64,000 bases of DNA from Alteromonas sp. a30 (GTDB lineage: Bacteria; Pseudomonadota; Gammaproteobacteria; Enterobacterales; Alteromonadaceae), in NCBI RefSeq assembly GCF_026788005.1, contig NZ_JABEPE010000017.1, forward strand, positions 19,649 to 83,648, written 5' to 3'. The position numbers and the translations under genes are program-made. The stretch's first letter is position 1. Each line of letters begins with the position of its first letter. Below the pieces are notes generated by a model. The model was not told the DNA's origin and did no database searches. It worked only from the letters and a program-made list of their open reading frames with translations. Below are positions 11,236 through 20,509 of this stretch, one piece after another.

Positions 11236-12312
11236 TTAGAAAATATCGTTGAGTGCAATGCCTACACCCACCCGTGTTTGCTTGTGGTTGTAGTCGATAA
11301 GGCTCTCCCCGTAACCACTAAATGCGGTGGCATAGCCGCGAACTGTTCCCCAAAGAGGAAAGGTAAAGCCGAGTTCAACTGCGCCATTATGAGTAGCGAA
11401 ATTTTGCCTGCCCATAAAGCTAAATTTTAAGTCGTCCCACTCGTAAACCATACCCAGTTCAAAGTGCCCAAGATAATCTTCGATGTCGGGGTTATCGTCA
11501 CCATCGGGGTCAAATTCAAATTCTTTTTCATCTTCATTGATGCGCGCCCACGGTCTTACCGTCATTGCGAAGTTGTCTTTTTCAAACAAGAAATGCCCGT
11601 AAACACGGTTCCAACTGCGTGATAGATACTGTGCTCGGCCGTTGGATTCATGCTCTACGCCAACCACAAAACCAGTATTGCCCCCTAAGGGATGCCAGTT
11701 TAAAGGCGCCGCATAAAAGATTTCGGGACGATAGTTGGTTTCTCTGAACGGTTTGGAAATGTTGTCTGAATAGATTTGCCACCACGCTTCTAAGGTAAAA
11801 CCCACATACAAGGCATCGCCTTCAATGAGCAGCGAGTCGCGTAGCAAGGGGAGTTTTAAACTGAGCTGAAATTTGGCTTCGACTTCTGCCAAGTTTTCTT
11901 GGTACCCCTCTACCGTTGAATAAGCTTCGCGGTTAATTTCGTTGGTGGTGAGCGCGGGCAGCAAGTAGTTCATTTTGTGAGGCGTAATTACAAAAGGCTC
12001 GTATGCGGTGTGTTCTTCTTTAATCAAACGACGAGAAATAGGGCCTAACGTTTTGATGTGATCTGGTGCTTTGCGGGCAATGACTTTTTCATCTTTACCA
12101 TTAAGTGTGCTGTCTTTTTTGCATAAAAGTCGTATTTCAGCCAGCGTCATAGTGGCTTTTCCCGAGGCAAACTGCGACATCACGCAATCGGTAATGGCAT
12201 CTTCGGCCCACAGAGTGGTTGAAAAAAACAGACTCGCTATTGCTAATAACAATGCTGACTTCGAGGATAAATAAAGTGAGTGGGCAACCGAAAATACGGG
12301 CTTGTTCGACAT
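11236..12312 (-). CDS. pldA: Outer-membrane phospholipase A (OMPLA)
   Basis: A 358-residue precursor with a signal peptide (about 1-36, ending 'TTLWA'). The catalytic residues of OMPLA keep their exact spacing: His221, Ser223 and Asn235, in 'EHESNGRAQYLSRSWN' (E. coli His142/Ser144/Asn156). The enzyme hydrolyses acyl chains of phospholipids that reach the outer leaflet and needs calcium-dependent dimerisation. The C-terminal half alternates as a beta-barrel and ends in Phe, as barrel proteins do. It is longer than the E. coli protein (289) because of an N-terminal extension of about 70 residues. ATG 12312 is chosen because the upstream in-frame start is a TTG before unrelated sequence. Confidence 0.9.
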   Translation of the reverse strand: MSNKPVFSVAHSLYLSSKSALLLAIASLFFSTTLWAEDAITDCVMSQFASGKATMTLAEIRLLCKKDSTLNGKDEKVIARKAPDHIKTLGPISRRLIKEEHTAYEPFVITPHKMNYLLPALTTNEINREAYSTVEGYQENLAEVEAKFQLSLKLPLLRDSLLIEGDALYVGFTLEAWWQIYSDNISKPFRETNYRPEIFYAAPLNWHPLGGNTGFVVGVEHESNGRAQYLSRSWNRVYGHFLFEKDNFAMTVRPWARINEDEKEFEFDPDGDDNPDIEDYLGHFELGMVYEWDDLKFSFMGRQNFATHNGAVELGFTFPLWGTVRGYATAFSGYGESLIDYNHKQTRVGVGIALNDIF

Positions 12313-13015
12313 ATTAAAAACCAATTTGTTGAGGACAAGTTCTGCTAAGTATATAGGAAAAAAGGGATTTTGTTGGCGCAAAGTGACAAGCAAGAAAACG
12401 TGCTTGATACAATTAGGAGGACTTTCGACATTGAAAATAATAGTTAATTTCTACAATTGAGCTACATATCTGTTTTAAACGATTAATCACCTATTGAAAA
12501 TTAAGCGCCCCCTTAGCCGCAACCAATATTTTGGTTATCCGCACTATTACAAATCACTAATTTTCTAACCATTTGGTCAGTGCCCTTTCAAATAAATACT
12601 GAATTATTATTTCTTATTGTTTGTTTTTCTTTTAATTTTCATGATTCGAAAATAATTTTTTCAAACACTTAAATAATTCAATTCACGCCCTCCCTACCTC
12701 GCTCTATCTCATTCTATAAATATAAAACCCCTCTTTAATTAAAACCCATAAGATACTAACCATTTCAACAAGTTACCTTCGTACAAACACTTTTGTAAAT
12801 CTATTTATTGCATCATAGGAAAAGCCAAATTACGTTTTCACATGTTTGGAATAGTATTTTTCGCAATACATAAAAACTTAATAATCCTTTCTCATTAAAT
12901 AAACAAAACTGTCACACAAGAATTCCAAAATTGGCCCCGTTTTGACGCTCAACTTTGGGCACATTTAATAAAAAAGCTCCACGAAACAATTGCAACATAT
13001 TAAAGGGTTAGATTA
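12313..13015. other. AT-rich divergent intergenic region
   Basis: About 700 bases between pldA and the PhoX gene, strongly AT-rich, with no gene. One Pho-box-like half (CTGTCAC at 12909-12915) was seen without a partner at the required 11-base spacing. No confident promoter. Confidence 0.4.
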
Positions 13016-14878
13016 ATGAAATTGTCTATTGGAAATATGAAAGCCGGGTTATTAGCGACATCTATCGCTATGGTGTTAGCTGGCTGTTCTTTGGAAGGTG
13101 ACGACGGTGCACAAGGTCCCGCTGGCACACAAGGTCCTACTGGTGCACAAGGCCCTACAGGGGAAACGGGTCAAACAGGTACACCGGGTGTCGATGGGCA
13201 ATCTGTGGGTATATTAACTCGCTTAGCAACCGTTCCAACGGGTGCTGAAGTGACAGGGGCATTTATCACGGGCGAAGGTGACTTGTTCTTCAATGTACAA
13301 CATCCTGCTAGCTCTAACATTGAGCAAGATGAAGACGGCAAAGTCTTCAATAAAGGCACGGTTGGCGTGCTTGCAGGCATTAACTTCCACAACCTACCAG
13401 AAGTGCTCATTAGCTCCCCCGTTCCTTCAAGCGATTTTGAGCGTCAAACGGTGATGTCAGCTTACGGCCAGTATCAGGTGCTCGGTCAACAAGGCGACAC
13501 TTACGAAGGTAAGCTTGCAGAAGGTTTAGGTAATATTTACAACCTCGCTGGCGACACGCTTATTCTTGAAAACCAAAACCCAGACTTCAACGGCTATGTT
13601 CCTGCGGGCGAAGGCAAAGGTTATTTGTTCACTAACTGGGAAATGTACCCGGGTGGCATGAGCCGTCTTAGCATCGAAAAGCAAGCTGACGGTACTTGGA
13701 ATATTACCGACGCCATGATGGTCGACTTCTCACCCATTAAAGGTACTGCGGCAAACTGTTTTGGCTCTGTTACGCCTTGGGGCACACCACTTTCTTCTGA
13801 AGAGTGGATTGTTGAGTCAACCGTTAACTCGACAACTGACGCAAGCTGGAACGATCCTGCTCAAGTGAACGACTCAACCACGCGTTTGAGCAATATGTGG
13901 TCATTAACCGCTCCCGATTCACCTAACCCATACGATTACGGTTACATCGTAGAAGTGACTGCACCGGACGCGGCCTCCCCTGTTCCTGTTAAGCATTTCA
14001 CTTTAGGCCGTTATGAGCACGAAAACGCTACGGTAATGCCTGATGGTCGCACCGTGTACTTATCGCAAGACGACACCGGTGGCGTGTTATTCAAGTTCAT
14101 TGCCGATGTTGCTAACGACTTATCCGCAGGCACATTGTACGGCGCAAAACTTACGCAAGACGCTGGCGTAGATGACCCGGCTACCACTGGTTTTGATGTT
14201 GAGTGGGTTGAGCTGGCACACGGTGACAACGCAACGATTCAAGCATGGATTGCAGACTTCAATGGCATCGGTACTGATGACTATGTTGAAGGCGAAACAA
14301 GCTATATGACGGTTGCAGATGTTGAAGCATGGGCAGCAGGCGCAGCAACTTACCCAACCGTTGCAAATGGTGGCGGCAAGGTCACGGCAGGCGAGCCTAT
14401 GGATAACCGCGCGGTATTCCTTGAGTCTCGTGCCGCAGCAAAAGCTAAAGGCGCTACGGCTGAATGGCGCAAGCTTGAAGGGATCTCGATTAACACCAAA
14501 CGCGCACAAGAGGCGGTGGAAGGCATCGATACTATTCCGGGCGAGTTGGTGCAAAAAGCATGGGTCTACTTCGGTATTTCTGACATCGACAACACCATGA
14601 TCGACGATGAAGGCGATATGCAGCTTTCTGATCGCGTTAAAGATTGTGGCGGCGTTTATCGTGCGCAATTGGGCGAAAACTACAACATCAGCCGCATTGA
14701 ACCGTTGGTTATGGGTGCCACATATCGTAGCTCATTAAGTGGCGCGTCTCGCTGTGATGTAGAGCAACTGTCTCAGCCTGACAACGTTATCGTACTGGAA
14801 GATGGACGCATTGTTATCGGTGAAGATGGCTTCCAAGAAAACAACACGCTTTGGATGTATGAGCCTGTTGAAAAATAA
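13016..14878 (+). CDS. PhoX-like (DUF839) phosphatase lipoprotein with collagen-like tail
   Basis: A 620-residue lipoprotein. The signal peptide ends in a lipobox LAGC (Cys23). Residues about 28-65 are Gly-X-Y triplets (GAQGPAGTQGPTG and so on), a short collagen-like stalk. The rest resembles the PhoX/DUF839 propeller: 'NCFGSVTPWGTPLSSEE' matches the conserved 'NC.GG.TPWGTWLTCEE' segment, 'GRYEHENATVMPDGRTVYL' the 'GRFxHE' metal-ligand segment, and the end reads 'QPDNVIVLEDGRIVIGEDG'. PhoX enzymes are Fe/Ca phosphomonoesterases. The Arg/Tat signal common in PhoX is replaced by a Sec lipoprotein signal. A UUCG-loop terminator follows. Confidence 0.75.
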   Translation: MKLSIGNMKAGLLATSIAMVLAGCSLEGDDGAQGPAGTQGPTGAQGPTGETGQTGTPGVDGQSVGILTRLATVPTGAEVTGAFITGEGDLFFNVQHPASSNIEQDEDGKVFNKGTVGVLAGINFHNLPEVLISSPVPSSDFERQTVMSAYGQYQVLGQQGDTYEGKLAEGLGNIYNLAGDTLILENQNPDFNGYVPAGEGKGYLFTNWEMYPGGMSRLSIEKQADGTWNITDAMMVDFSPIKGTAANCFGSVTPWGTPLSSEEWIVESTVNSTTDASWNDPAQVNDSTTRLSNMWSLTAPDSPNPYDYGYIVEVTAPDAASPVPVKHFTLGRYEHENATVMPDGRTVYLSQDDTGGVLFKFIADVANDLSAGTLYGAKLTQDAGVDDPATTGFDVEWVELAHGDNATIQAWIADFNGIGTDDYVEGETSYMTVADVEAWAAGAATYPTVANGGGKVTAGEPMDNRAVFLESRAAAKAKGATAEWRKLEGISINTKRAQEAVEGIDTIPGELVQKAWVYFGISDIDNTMIDDEGDMQLSDRVKDCGGVYRAQLGENYNISRIEPLVMGATYRSSLSGASRCDVEQLSQPDNVIVLEDGRIVIGEDGFQENNTLWMYEPVEK

Positions 14879-14901
14879 GCATTGATGCTTGTTACGGACG
14901 A

Positions 14902-14921
14902 GGAAGCTTCGGCTTCCTTTT
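14902..14921 (+). terminator. Rho-independent terminator with UUCG loop
   Basis: Stem GGAAGC / GCTTCC (14902-14907, 14912-14917) closed by a TTCG tetraloop, then TTTT. It lies 23 bases after the PhoX-like stop and before the di-haem gene. The short T-run suggests partial read-through. Confidence 0.7.
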
Positions 14922-14955
14922 CCTGTTAATGATTAGTCGAGATGTAGAGTCCCCT

Positions 14956-16635
14956 ATGAAAGCGCAATTCGTACTTGGTTTCTTTGTAACAGCCGCTTTA
15001 TTTGGCTGTAATGAGCAATCTGAACAGACCTTAGCGTCTTCTATTACCTCCGTTCCTGAAGCACAAACCGCTCTGTATCCAGAAGGCCACATTCCGGCAA
15101 CGGCTTATTTGCAACATGACGAAGTATACAACCCTGAATCGGTGATCCCGCCTCAGTGCTACACCAAAACCGATGGTGTGAATAATCCGTGTTTTGCCTG
15201 TCACCAAAGTTATCCACGCAGTGCGGGACGCAGCAATATGATGTCGGACGCCGATTTACAAGGCGACTATCAATTCTCCGACGAGGGCATGACCAACAGT
15301 TGGAAAAACTTATTCATTGATCGCTCTAAAATGATCCAAAGCATCAGCGACGCAGAAATGCAGGCATATATCCGTGAAGACAATTACACGCCTTTGCTTG
15401 CGAAGCTTGAAAAACATAAACAGTGGAAAGGCAATTACGTTGCTTTAAACGGTTTGGCATTTCCACAAACGGCATTCGACGAAAACGGCTTAGCCAAAGA
15501 TGGCAGCCACTGGGTGAGCTACAACTACAAGCCTTTCCCGAGCACGTTTTGGCCCACGAATGGTTCTACCGACGATTCCATGATCCGTTTACCCAAAGCT
15601 TTTCGTGAGCATGCAGGAAAGTATTCTTTCGACGTGTACTTTGCCAACTTAGCCTTAGTGGAAATGGCGATTAAAGATGTTTCCCGAATTTCGGTTCCAG
15701 CTATTTCAGAAGTAATCATTGGTCGTGATTTAAACGCCAATGGCGAGCTTGAAACCGCCGTTTCAGAAATCGTGCGCCAAAACACCTATGTTGGTGATGC
15801 CAATAACATCGAACTCAAACACATGCTTTACCCACAAGAAACCGAATTTTTGCACACGGTGCGTTATATAGGCGTGGATGAAAATGGTGATATTTACAAC
15901 GCTCCACGCTTAAAAGAACTGCGTTACATGAAAAAACACCAAGACACCTCATTGGCCACGTTGCGCGTGTCTTACATGCAAGAATACAAAGAAAAAGACG
16001 CCGAGACTTTGCCGAAAACGGTTTACCTTGGTGAGCGCGGAATCGACAACGGTTTTGGCTGGACCATTAACGGTTACATCGAAGATGCACAGGGCGAGTT
16101 ACGCCAACAAGAACATCAAGAATTGGCCTTCTGTAACGGTTGCCATAAAACCGTGGGGAGCACCATCGACCAAATTTTCTCCTTTGCTCGAAAAGTCGAA
16201 GGTGAACAGGGTTGGGGTTACATCAACTTAAGAGAAATGCGTGATGTGCCTAACATCGTAGGTGAAAAAGGCGAGTTCTTAACTTATTTTGAACGTGTTG
16301 GTGGCGGCGATGAGTTCCGTCAAAACCAAGAAATGCTGGATAAATGGTTCAACCACGATGGCAGTGTAAATGTTGAAAAGGTCGCACAGGCAGAAACCGT
16401 GTACGATTTAATTGCGCCTTCTGCACGCAGAGCCTTGGACTTAAACAAAGCCTACTGGACCATCGTTAAAGAGCAGAGCTTTATTTTTGGTCGTGATGCC
16501 ACGATCAGCAAAGCCAAAAATGTGCTTTCCAAAATTGACGATAGCCAAGCACCGCTAAAAGAAAATCATCGCTATAAATGGGATTTACGCCTCAACTGGC
16601 ACGATAAACCGCAGCAACGCGCAGGTAGCAGGTAA
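14956..16635 (+). CDS. Di-haem cytochrome c-type lipoprotein of unknown role
   Basis: A 559-residue lipoprotein with lipobox 'ALFGC' at about residue 18. It has two covalent haem c sites: C79-F-A-C82-H83 and C393-N-G-C396-H397. I do not recognise a named enzyme family. The region between the haems is soluble and mixed in composition. The start ATG 14956 directly begins the signal peptide and has AGAG upstream; the in-frame ATG 14929 would add nine charged residues. The next gene follows after 4 bases, so the two are cotranscribed. Position after the PhoX-like lipoprotein suggests an envelope redox or phosphorus-related function (inference). Confidence 0.7.
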   Translation: MKAQFVLGFFVTAALFGCNEQSEQTLASSITSVPEAQTALYPEGHIPATAYLQHDEVYNPESVIPPQCYTKTDGVNNPCFACHQSYPRSAGRSNMMSDADLQGDYQFSDEGMTNSWKNLFIDRSKMIQSISDAEMQAYIREDNYTPLLAKLEKHKQWKGNYVALNGLAFPQTAFDENGLAKDGSHWVSYNYKPFPSTFWPTNGSTDDSMIRLPKAFREHAGKYSFDVYFANLALVEMAIKDVSRISVPAISEVIIGRDLNANGELETAVSEIVRQNTYVGDANNIELKHMLYPQETEFLHTVRYIGVDENGDIYNAPRLKELRYMKKHQDTSLATLRVSYMQEYKEKDAETLPKTVYLGERGIDNGFGWTINGYIEDAQGELRQQEHQELAFCNGCHKTVGSTIDQIFSFARKVEGEQGWGYINLREMRDVPNIVGEKGEFLTYFERVGGGDEFRQNQEMLDKWFNHDGSVNVEKVAQAETVYDLIAPSARRALDLNKAYWTIVKEQSFIFGRDATISKAKNVLSKIDDSQAPLKENHRYKWDLRLNWHDKPQQRAGSR

Positions 16636-16639
16636 GCTT

Positions 16640-17374
16640 ATGAACTGGCCGGTTTTTGATTTTATTTCTGGGTGTGTAGTGATGGGCATCGGCATTGGCA
16701 CAGACGTTGCCATTGCCACGCTTTTGCGCGCTAACCAATTGAACACCACCCGCACCATTTTATATTGGGTGATTGGCGTGTCGTTAACGCACACGTTATT
16801 CCCCATGATTGGTTACTTACTCACTTACTTCAGTATTCAGGTGTTACCGATACTCACCCCGGTCGTTGGTGTGATTGCGAGTGCCTTCATCACGCACTTT
16901 TTATGGCAGGAGCTACGTGAACTATCGGCAAAAAATGCTCATCCAGTCAATTGCGAGGAGAAAGAGGACAGGCAATTTCTAGTCTCTTTTGGCTTAATTT
17001 TGGCGGTGAGCTGGGATGCACTTTGGTCGGGGCCTGCAAAATCAGCGCAGGTTATTGGCTGGCCAGAACTGCTGGTGTGGGTGTCTTTTATTGTGGTTGG
17101 TATAATGGTGGCGTTGTTTGCAATTGGTAGTTTGTATTTATCGAAACAGACGCGATTAACGCTGACCAACACTGCATCAAAATGGCATCAGGTAGGCTTA
17201 TGGATGCAATATTCCATTTTCGCGTATTTCGGATTACTTGCTTTATTGCGCTATACGCTCAATGTGAATATTGTTTGGTGGCAACTGTTAATGATTGCTG
17301 CGGGCATAATGTTCATTGGTATTGAGGTGGCGAAACATATCGGTCATTGGCGCCAAGCGTCATCTAAAGCCTAA
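16640..17374 (+). CDS. Polytopic membrane protein, possibly MntP/LysE-like
   Basis: A 244-residue protein with about six hydrophobic segments. The first, 'GCVVMGIGIGTDVAIATLL', and the segment with 'SWDALWSGPAKSA' carry an Asp in a small-residue context, as in MntP/DUF204-type exporters; this resemblance is weak. A cytoplasmic loop near residues 95-110 is charged. It starts 4 bases after the di-haem gene and is clearly in its operon. A transporter or membrane partner of the cytochrome is possible. Confidence 0.55.
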   Translation: MNWPVFDFISGCVVMGIGIGTDVAIATLLRANQLNTTRTILYWVIGVSLTHTLFPMIGYLLTYFSIQVLPILTPVVGVIASAFITHFLWQELRELSAKNAHPVNCEEKEDRQFLVSFGLILAVSWDALWSGPAKSAQVIGWPELLVWVSFIVVGIMVALFAIGSLYLSKQTRLTLTNTASKWHQVGLWMQYSIFAYFGLLALLRYTLNVNIVWWQLLMIAAGIMFIGIEVAKHIGHWRQASSKA

Positions 17375-17445
17375 ACTCGTTACCAAGCATCAAACACTCC
17401 CCCTCGTTTTGATGCCAATCTGATAGCTTACGTAATCCGCTTACG

Positions 17446-18468
17446 CTATTTCTTCACAATTTCAGGTTTAAACCCGAGCAAAGGTTCGAACTTATTGATA
17501 ACACTTTGTAAACGCTGCGAATAATGCGTGTTAGGAAGCTGAGGCCGACGATTGGCATCTACACCATATTGTAGCTCCTGATGCGCCTCTTTTGTGTTTT
17601 TACTCACCTTTAATGCTCTTGTGGTTGAGGACAATTTGGCAATACCAAACACTTGTACATCCTCACTGAATCGTGCAAACCCTTTGTAGGCAAAATGCTC
17701 TGCCACATAGCGGTTGGAAATCAACAATAACTGTTCCATTAAACGATGCAAAAAGTGATTAATAGCGGTATCTGAAAGCAGCAGATTAACGTCTAGCCCG
17801 TTTTCGAGTTCTTCTAACGTGGTTTGTGCTGATGGAGAAAGCCTTAGCTTAACAAGCCACAAGGCATCGTCCACTTGCTCGTGTTTTAGCAATTCAAAGT
17901 GTGCGCCGTCATAAGAAAGCTGATTTAGCAACTCATGTAACGAATCGCATTGGCAATCCACCTCTTCTTGTAGCAAACAAGCATTTTGAGCCATGAGCGG
18001 AAGATCATGATGATTATTAAAAGGGGTACTTGTTCGCCCTTGAATGTTAAGCACTAATTTCTCACGAACTTCATGCTCGCGAGTTTTAAGAATGGCTAAA
18101 TAAACCGTTTGAATGATCTCAGAACTGGGTAAATCGGGTTCTACACGCCATTTACGCCCATAAACAATCTTGTTGTCTTTGGCGGCACGGTAGTTATCTG
18201 GGCCAATCACACCCACTTGAATATAGAGCTGTTCTTGCTCGGCGCTGTTGGCGCTAATCAATGTTTGCTCGCCAATAAAAACAAGGTAACGTTCGTCGAA
18301 GTATATATCTTCAAGAATCGCTTCCACAGTTTTACGACTATGTGCATATCGCAAATAGTGCTGAGGAATACATTCCGACCCATTAGACAGCTTCACTTTC
18401 GGCGCGTGATCAACCGCCGATTCACCCGGTAGAATATTGACAACCGTTCCGTTCACTTTTGTGCTCAT
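17446..18468 (-). CDS. Conserved-looking hypothetical protein
   Basis: A 340-residue soluble protein that I do not recognise. Visible features: an N-terminal beta-rich part ('VNGTVVNILPGESAVDHAPK', then 'LSNGSECIPQHYLRY'), a central Cys-x-Cys ('VDCQCDSLHELL') and an Arg/Lys-rich C-terminus. The N-terminal pattern could be a small OB/SH3-like barrel. ATG 18468 is preferred to the frame start at 18477 because the intervening residues are unlikely to be coding. It is convergent with the membrane gene and upstream of the HTH regulators. Confidence 0.6.
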   Translation of the reverse strand: MSTKVNGTVVNILPGESAVDHAPKVKLSNGSECIPQHYLRYAHSRKTVEAILEDIYFDERYLVFIGEQTLISANSAEQEQLYIQVGVIGPDNYRAAKDNKIVYGRKWRVEPDLPSSEIIQTVYLAILKTREHEVREKLVLNIQGRTSTPFNNHHDLPLMAQNACLLQEEVDCQCDSLHELLNQLSYDGAHFELLKHEQVDDALWLVKLRLSPSAQTTLEELENGLDVNLLLSDTAINHFLHRLMEQLLLISNRYVAEHFAYKGFARFSEDVQVFGIAKLSSTTRALKVSKNTKEAHQELQYGVDANRRPQLPNTHYSQRLQSVINKFEPLLGFKPEIVKK

Positions 18469-18639
18469 ACAATACAAATCACGTTAAAAACAAAAAAGAG
18501 AGTTTAAATTGCAAGTCGGACTAAGACCCGCAACGCCTGTTTTCCATTTCATAATGACCTGACTTTTGCGTTGAAAAGCACACTGAAGTGGGTAATTGTT
18601 TTGGCGTTTTGTATTTTACGAAAGCGAGAGGTATTTAGC

Positions 18640-19053
18640 TTACTTCAACATGCAATTTTTCGTATCTAAATATGCATCCTCTAAATGATAGAGCTGCTTT
18701 AACATAAGTAGCCCTAAGCGATTGATTTCACGACGACCTATATCTCGATTCACGCCAAGATATTCAATATGTGCACCCACCTGAATGGCTCGGTAGAAAG
18801 CGTTTAGAAAGGCATCCGTATCAAGATTGGTGACGTCAAAAGTTGAAGCATGACCATCAATTAACCACTCCAAATTGCATCCGGTTTTTTGATGTACTTC
18901 ATAACAGGCTTTTAACGGCAAGTTTTTCGCCGTTTTCCAAGAACAAATATTCGCCGACTGAATATTAAGAAAACGCGCAAGTTGCGCTTCACAGTTCACC
19001 TGACAGACTTGATACATCCGTTGAATAATCGCTTCCACCTGTTCAATTCTCAC
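18640..19053 (-). CDS. CI-like phage-type repressor, HTH (paralog A)
   Basis: A 137-residue regulator. Residues about 5-65 match the phage CI repressor HTH family: 'EAQLARFLNIQSANICSWKT' helix-turn-helix and 'CYEVHQKTGCNLEWLIDG' as the closing motif. No LexA-type peptidase domain is present, so it is not RecA-cleavable in the usual way. GTG 19053 is chosen because GAGGAG lies 6 bases upstream; an ATG at 19110 has no ribosome site. It is a paralog of the gene at 19671. A near-palindrome AACTT-TTT-AAGTT at 19128-19140 upstream could be its operator. Confidence 0.75.
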   Translation of the reverse strand: MRIEQVEAIIQRMYQVCQVNCEAQLARFLNIQSANICSWKTAKNLPLKACYEVHQKTGCNLEWLIDGHASTFDVTNLDTDAFLNAFYRAIQVGAHIEYLGVNRDIGRREINRLGLLMLKQLYHLEDAYLDTKNCMLK

Positions 19054-19331
19054 TCTACGCTCCTCACGTTGAAATGGTAAAACCTTTAAATTGCGAACAT
19101 AAAACCACAATATAAATTAATAATTTAAACTTTTTAAGTTAAATATTTCGATTTTTTTACTTGATTGATAATCTTTAAGGCAGTAAATTGCACCAAAAGA
19201 GATGAGCAGAAAAGTGGAAACAAGATGCAAGTACGGACAGGGCAGCATTCTCTTTTCGAAAAGGTATCTCTTTCTCACATAGATTAAGCAGTAATATTTT
19301 TTAGTTATAAGTTTTATTTTTCGAGGTCTTT

Positions 19332-19559
19332 ATGAGAAGAATAGTAGGAAATGATTTGAGAGCTATGCGTAACATTGCGGGATTAACCACAATGCAAATG
19401 GCCGCTGCCGCCGGAGTCAAAACAAGGAAAACTTACGAAAACTGGGAGAAAAACCTAGGTACACCTAATGTAAACCAGTTTTTTATGATGGGGACAGCGT
19501 GCGGTTTCGAAGCCGTTGAGTTAATTGAAAGCTTGAAAATACGATCTAGGCCAGCCTGA
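19332..19559 (+). CDS. Small XRE/Cro-type HTH protein
   Basis: A 75-residue DNA-binding protein with 'LRAMRNIAGLTTMQMAAAAG' and 'KTYENWEKNLGTPNVNQF', a full XRE helix-turn-helix with little else, like Cro proteins. GAGG lies 6 bases before the ATG. It is divergent from the repressor at 18640 and convergent with the one at 19671, so the three form a compact regulatory cluster. No phage structural or integrase gene is near. Confidence 0.7.
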   Translation: MRRIVGNDLRAMRNIAGLTTMQMAAAAGVKTRKTYENWEKNLGTPNVNQFFMMGTACGFEAVELIESLKIRSRPA

Positions 19560-19670
19560 AAGCGTTACCTTTGGTTGCGTTGTCGACTTTGGCCTGATCA
19601 TTCATCTTAGAAAGTGGAGGGAAAGCGAAAGCCTAAAAAGACCATGTTTTATCTTTCGTTTATCCCTTTT

Positions 19671-20156
19671 CTATTCCTTGGTGTTGTAGTCTAAATCCGA
19701 CTCAGCAGCATGTAGGTACTGCCCGGGCATTGGTTTTTTATCGGATTGTCTTGCAAGATTAATGTCATTATTCATGCTGTTATAGAAAATCGTTGCTGCA
19801 TGTTCAATCAGGGCGTAATCAGCGTTTTGATCGATACTGATAGCACCCAAATGGCTGGTATTTTTTAACGCTTCAAAGTAGCCATCAATAAAGTCGTCTA
19901 ACGGCAAATTAAAAACGTTAACTTTCGGTTTTTCTGGAAACTTCTGAGGATCTTTCCCGTTAATTAACCACTCTACTGTTACACCCGTTTTCTCATACAA
20001 CTCATAGCAAGCTCTGTAAGGCGGAAATTTCGCATTTTTCCAAGCCACAATGGTACTTGATTGAACGCCGAGGAATTTTGCTAGTTGAGACTCATTTTGA
20101 GCACTACACGCTTCTCTCATACGTGTAAATATGCCGTCTACATCATAGTGGCCCAT
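19671..20156 (-). CDS. CI-like phage-type repressor, HTH (paralog B)
   Basis: A 161-residue regulator with the same CI-type HTH as the gene at 18640: 'ESQLAKFLGVQSSTIVAWKN' and 'YELYEKTGVTVEWLINGKD'. The C-terminal domain (about 80-150) parallels paralog A ('DDFIDGYFEALKNTSHLGAI' against 'DAFLNAFYRAIQVGAHIEYL'), so the two arose by duplication. It lacks a peptidase domain. Upstream DNA has a perfect GTAAATTTAC palindrome at 20221-20230 and repeated ACTCGAAA words, possible operators. Confidence 0.75.
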   Translation of the reverse strand: MGHYDVDGIFTRMREACSAQNESQLAKFLGVQSSTIVAWKNAKFPPYRACYELYEKTGVTVEWLINGKDPQKFPEKPKVNVFNLPLDDFIDGYFEALKNTSHLGAISIDQNADYALIEHAATIFYNSMNNDINLARQSDKKPMPGQYLHAAESDLDYNTKE

Positions 20157-20506
20157 TCAGTATCCTTATTATTTTATACATTGTTCGTTGCATTTTACTC
20201 GAAACACGATACTCGAAAAGGTAAATTTACGTAAATTATTAACATAATTTCAATAAAAAAATTAACACTTTTGTTAGTAATTAAAGGAAATTCGAAAAAA
20301 TTGGACTCGGAATGTGGTGCAATTTAGCTCAGTGACCTTAATACAAACTTGTTCGTTTAAGAGTAAAAATTTGGTATTAAAAAATTTTAATTTTTTTAGT
20401 TTTCGAGTTGACCTTGTTCAGCCCTCTCAACTTTCACGATAATCAGGTAAACCCCTGAATTACTGCTATATTGAACAGTTATGGTGGTCTATTTTTTTGA
20501 GCGCTT
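20157..20506. promoter_or_regulatory. Intergenic region with candidate operators
   Basis: Between paralog B and the histidine kinase. It contains ACTCGAAA twice (near 20198 and 20211), its inverse TTTTCGAGT near 20400, and the palindrome GTAAATTTAC (20221-20230). Otherwise AT-rich with no gene. Confidence 0.4.
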
Positions 20507-20509
20507 TTG

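Noticed and set aside
12909..12915. Pho box before the PhoX-like gene
   Set aside because: Only one CTGTCAC half; no second half at the required 11-base period on either side.
13103..13200. Collagen-like stretch as an assembly artefact or separate gene
   Set aside because: It is in frame, continuous with signal peptide and phosphatase domain, and Gly-X-Y coding is regular.
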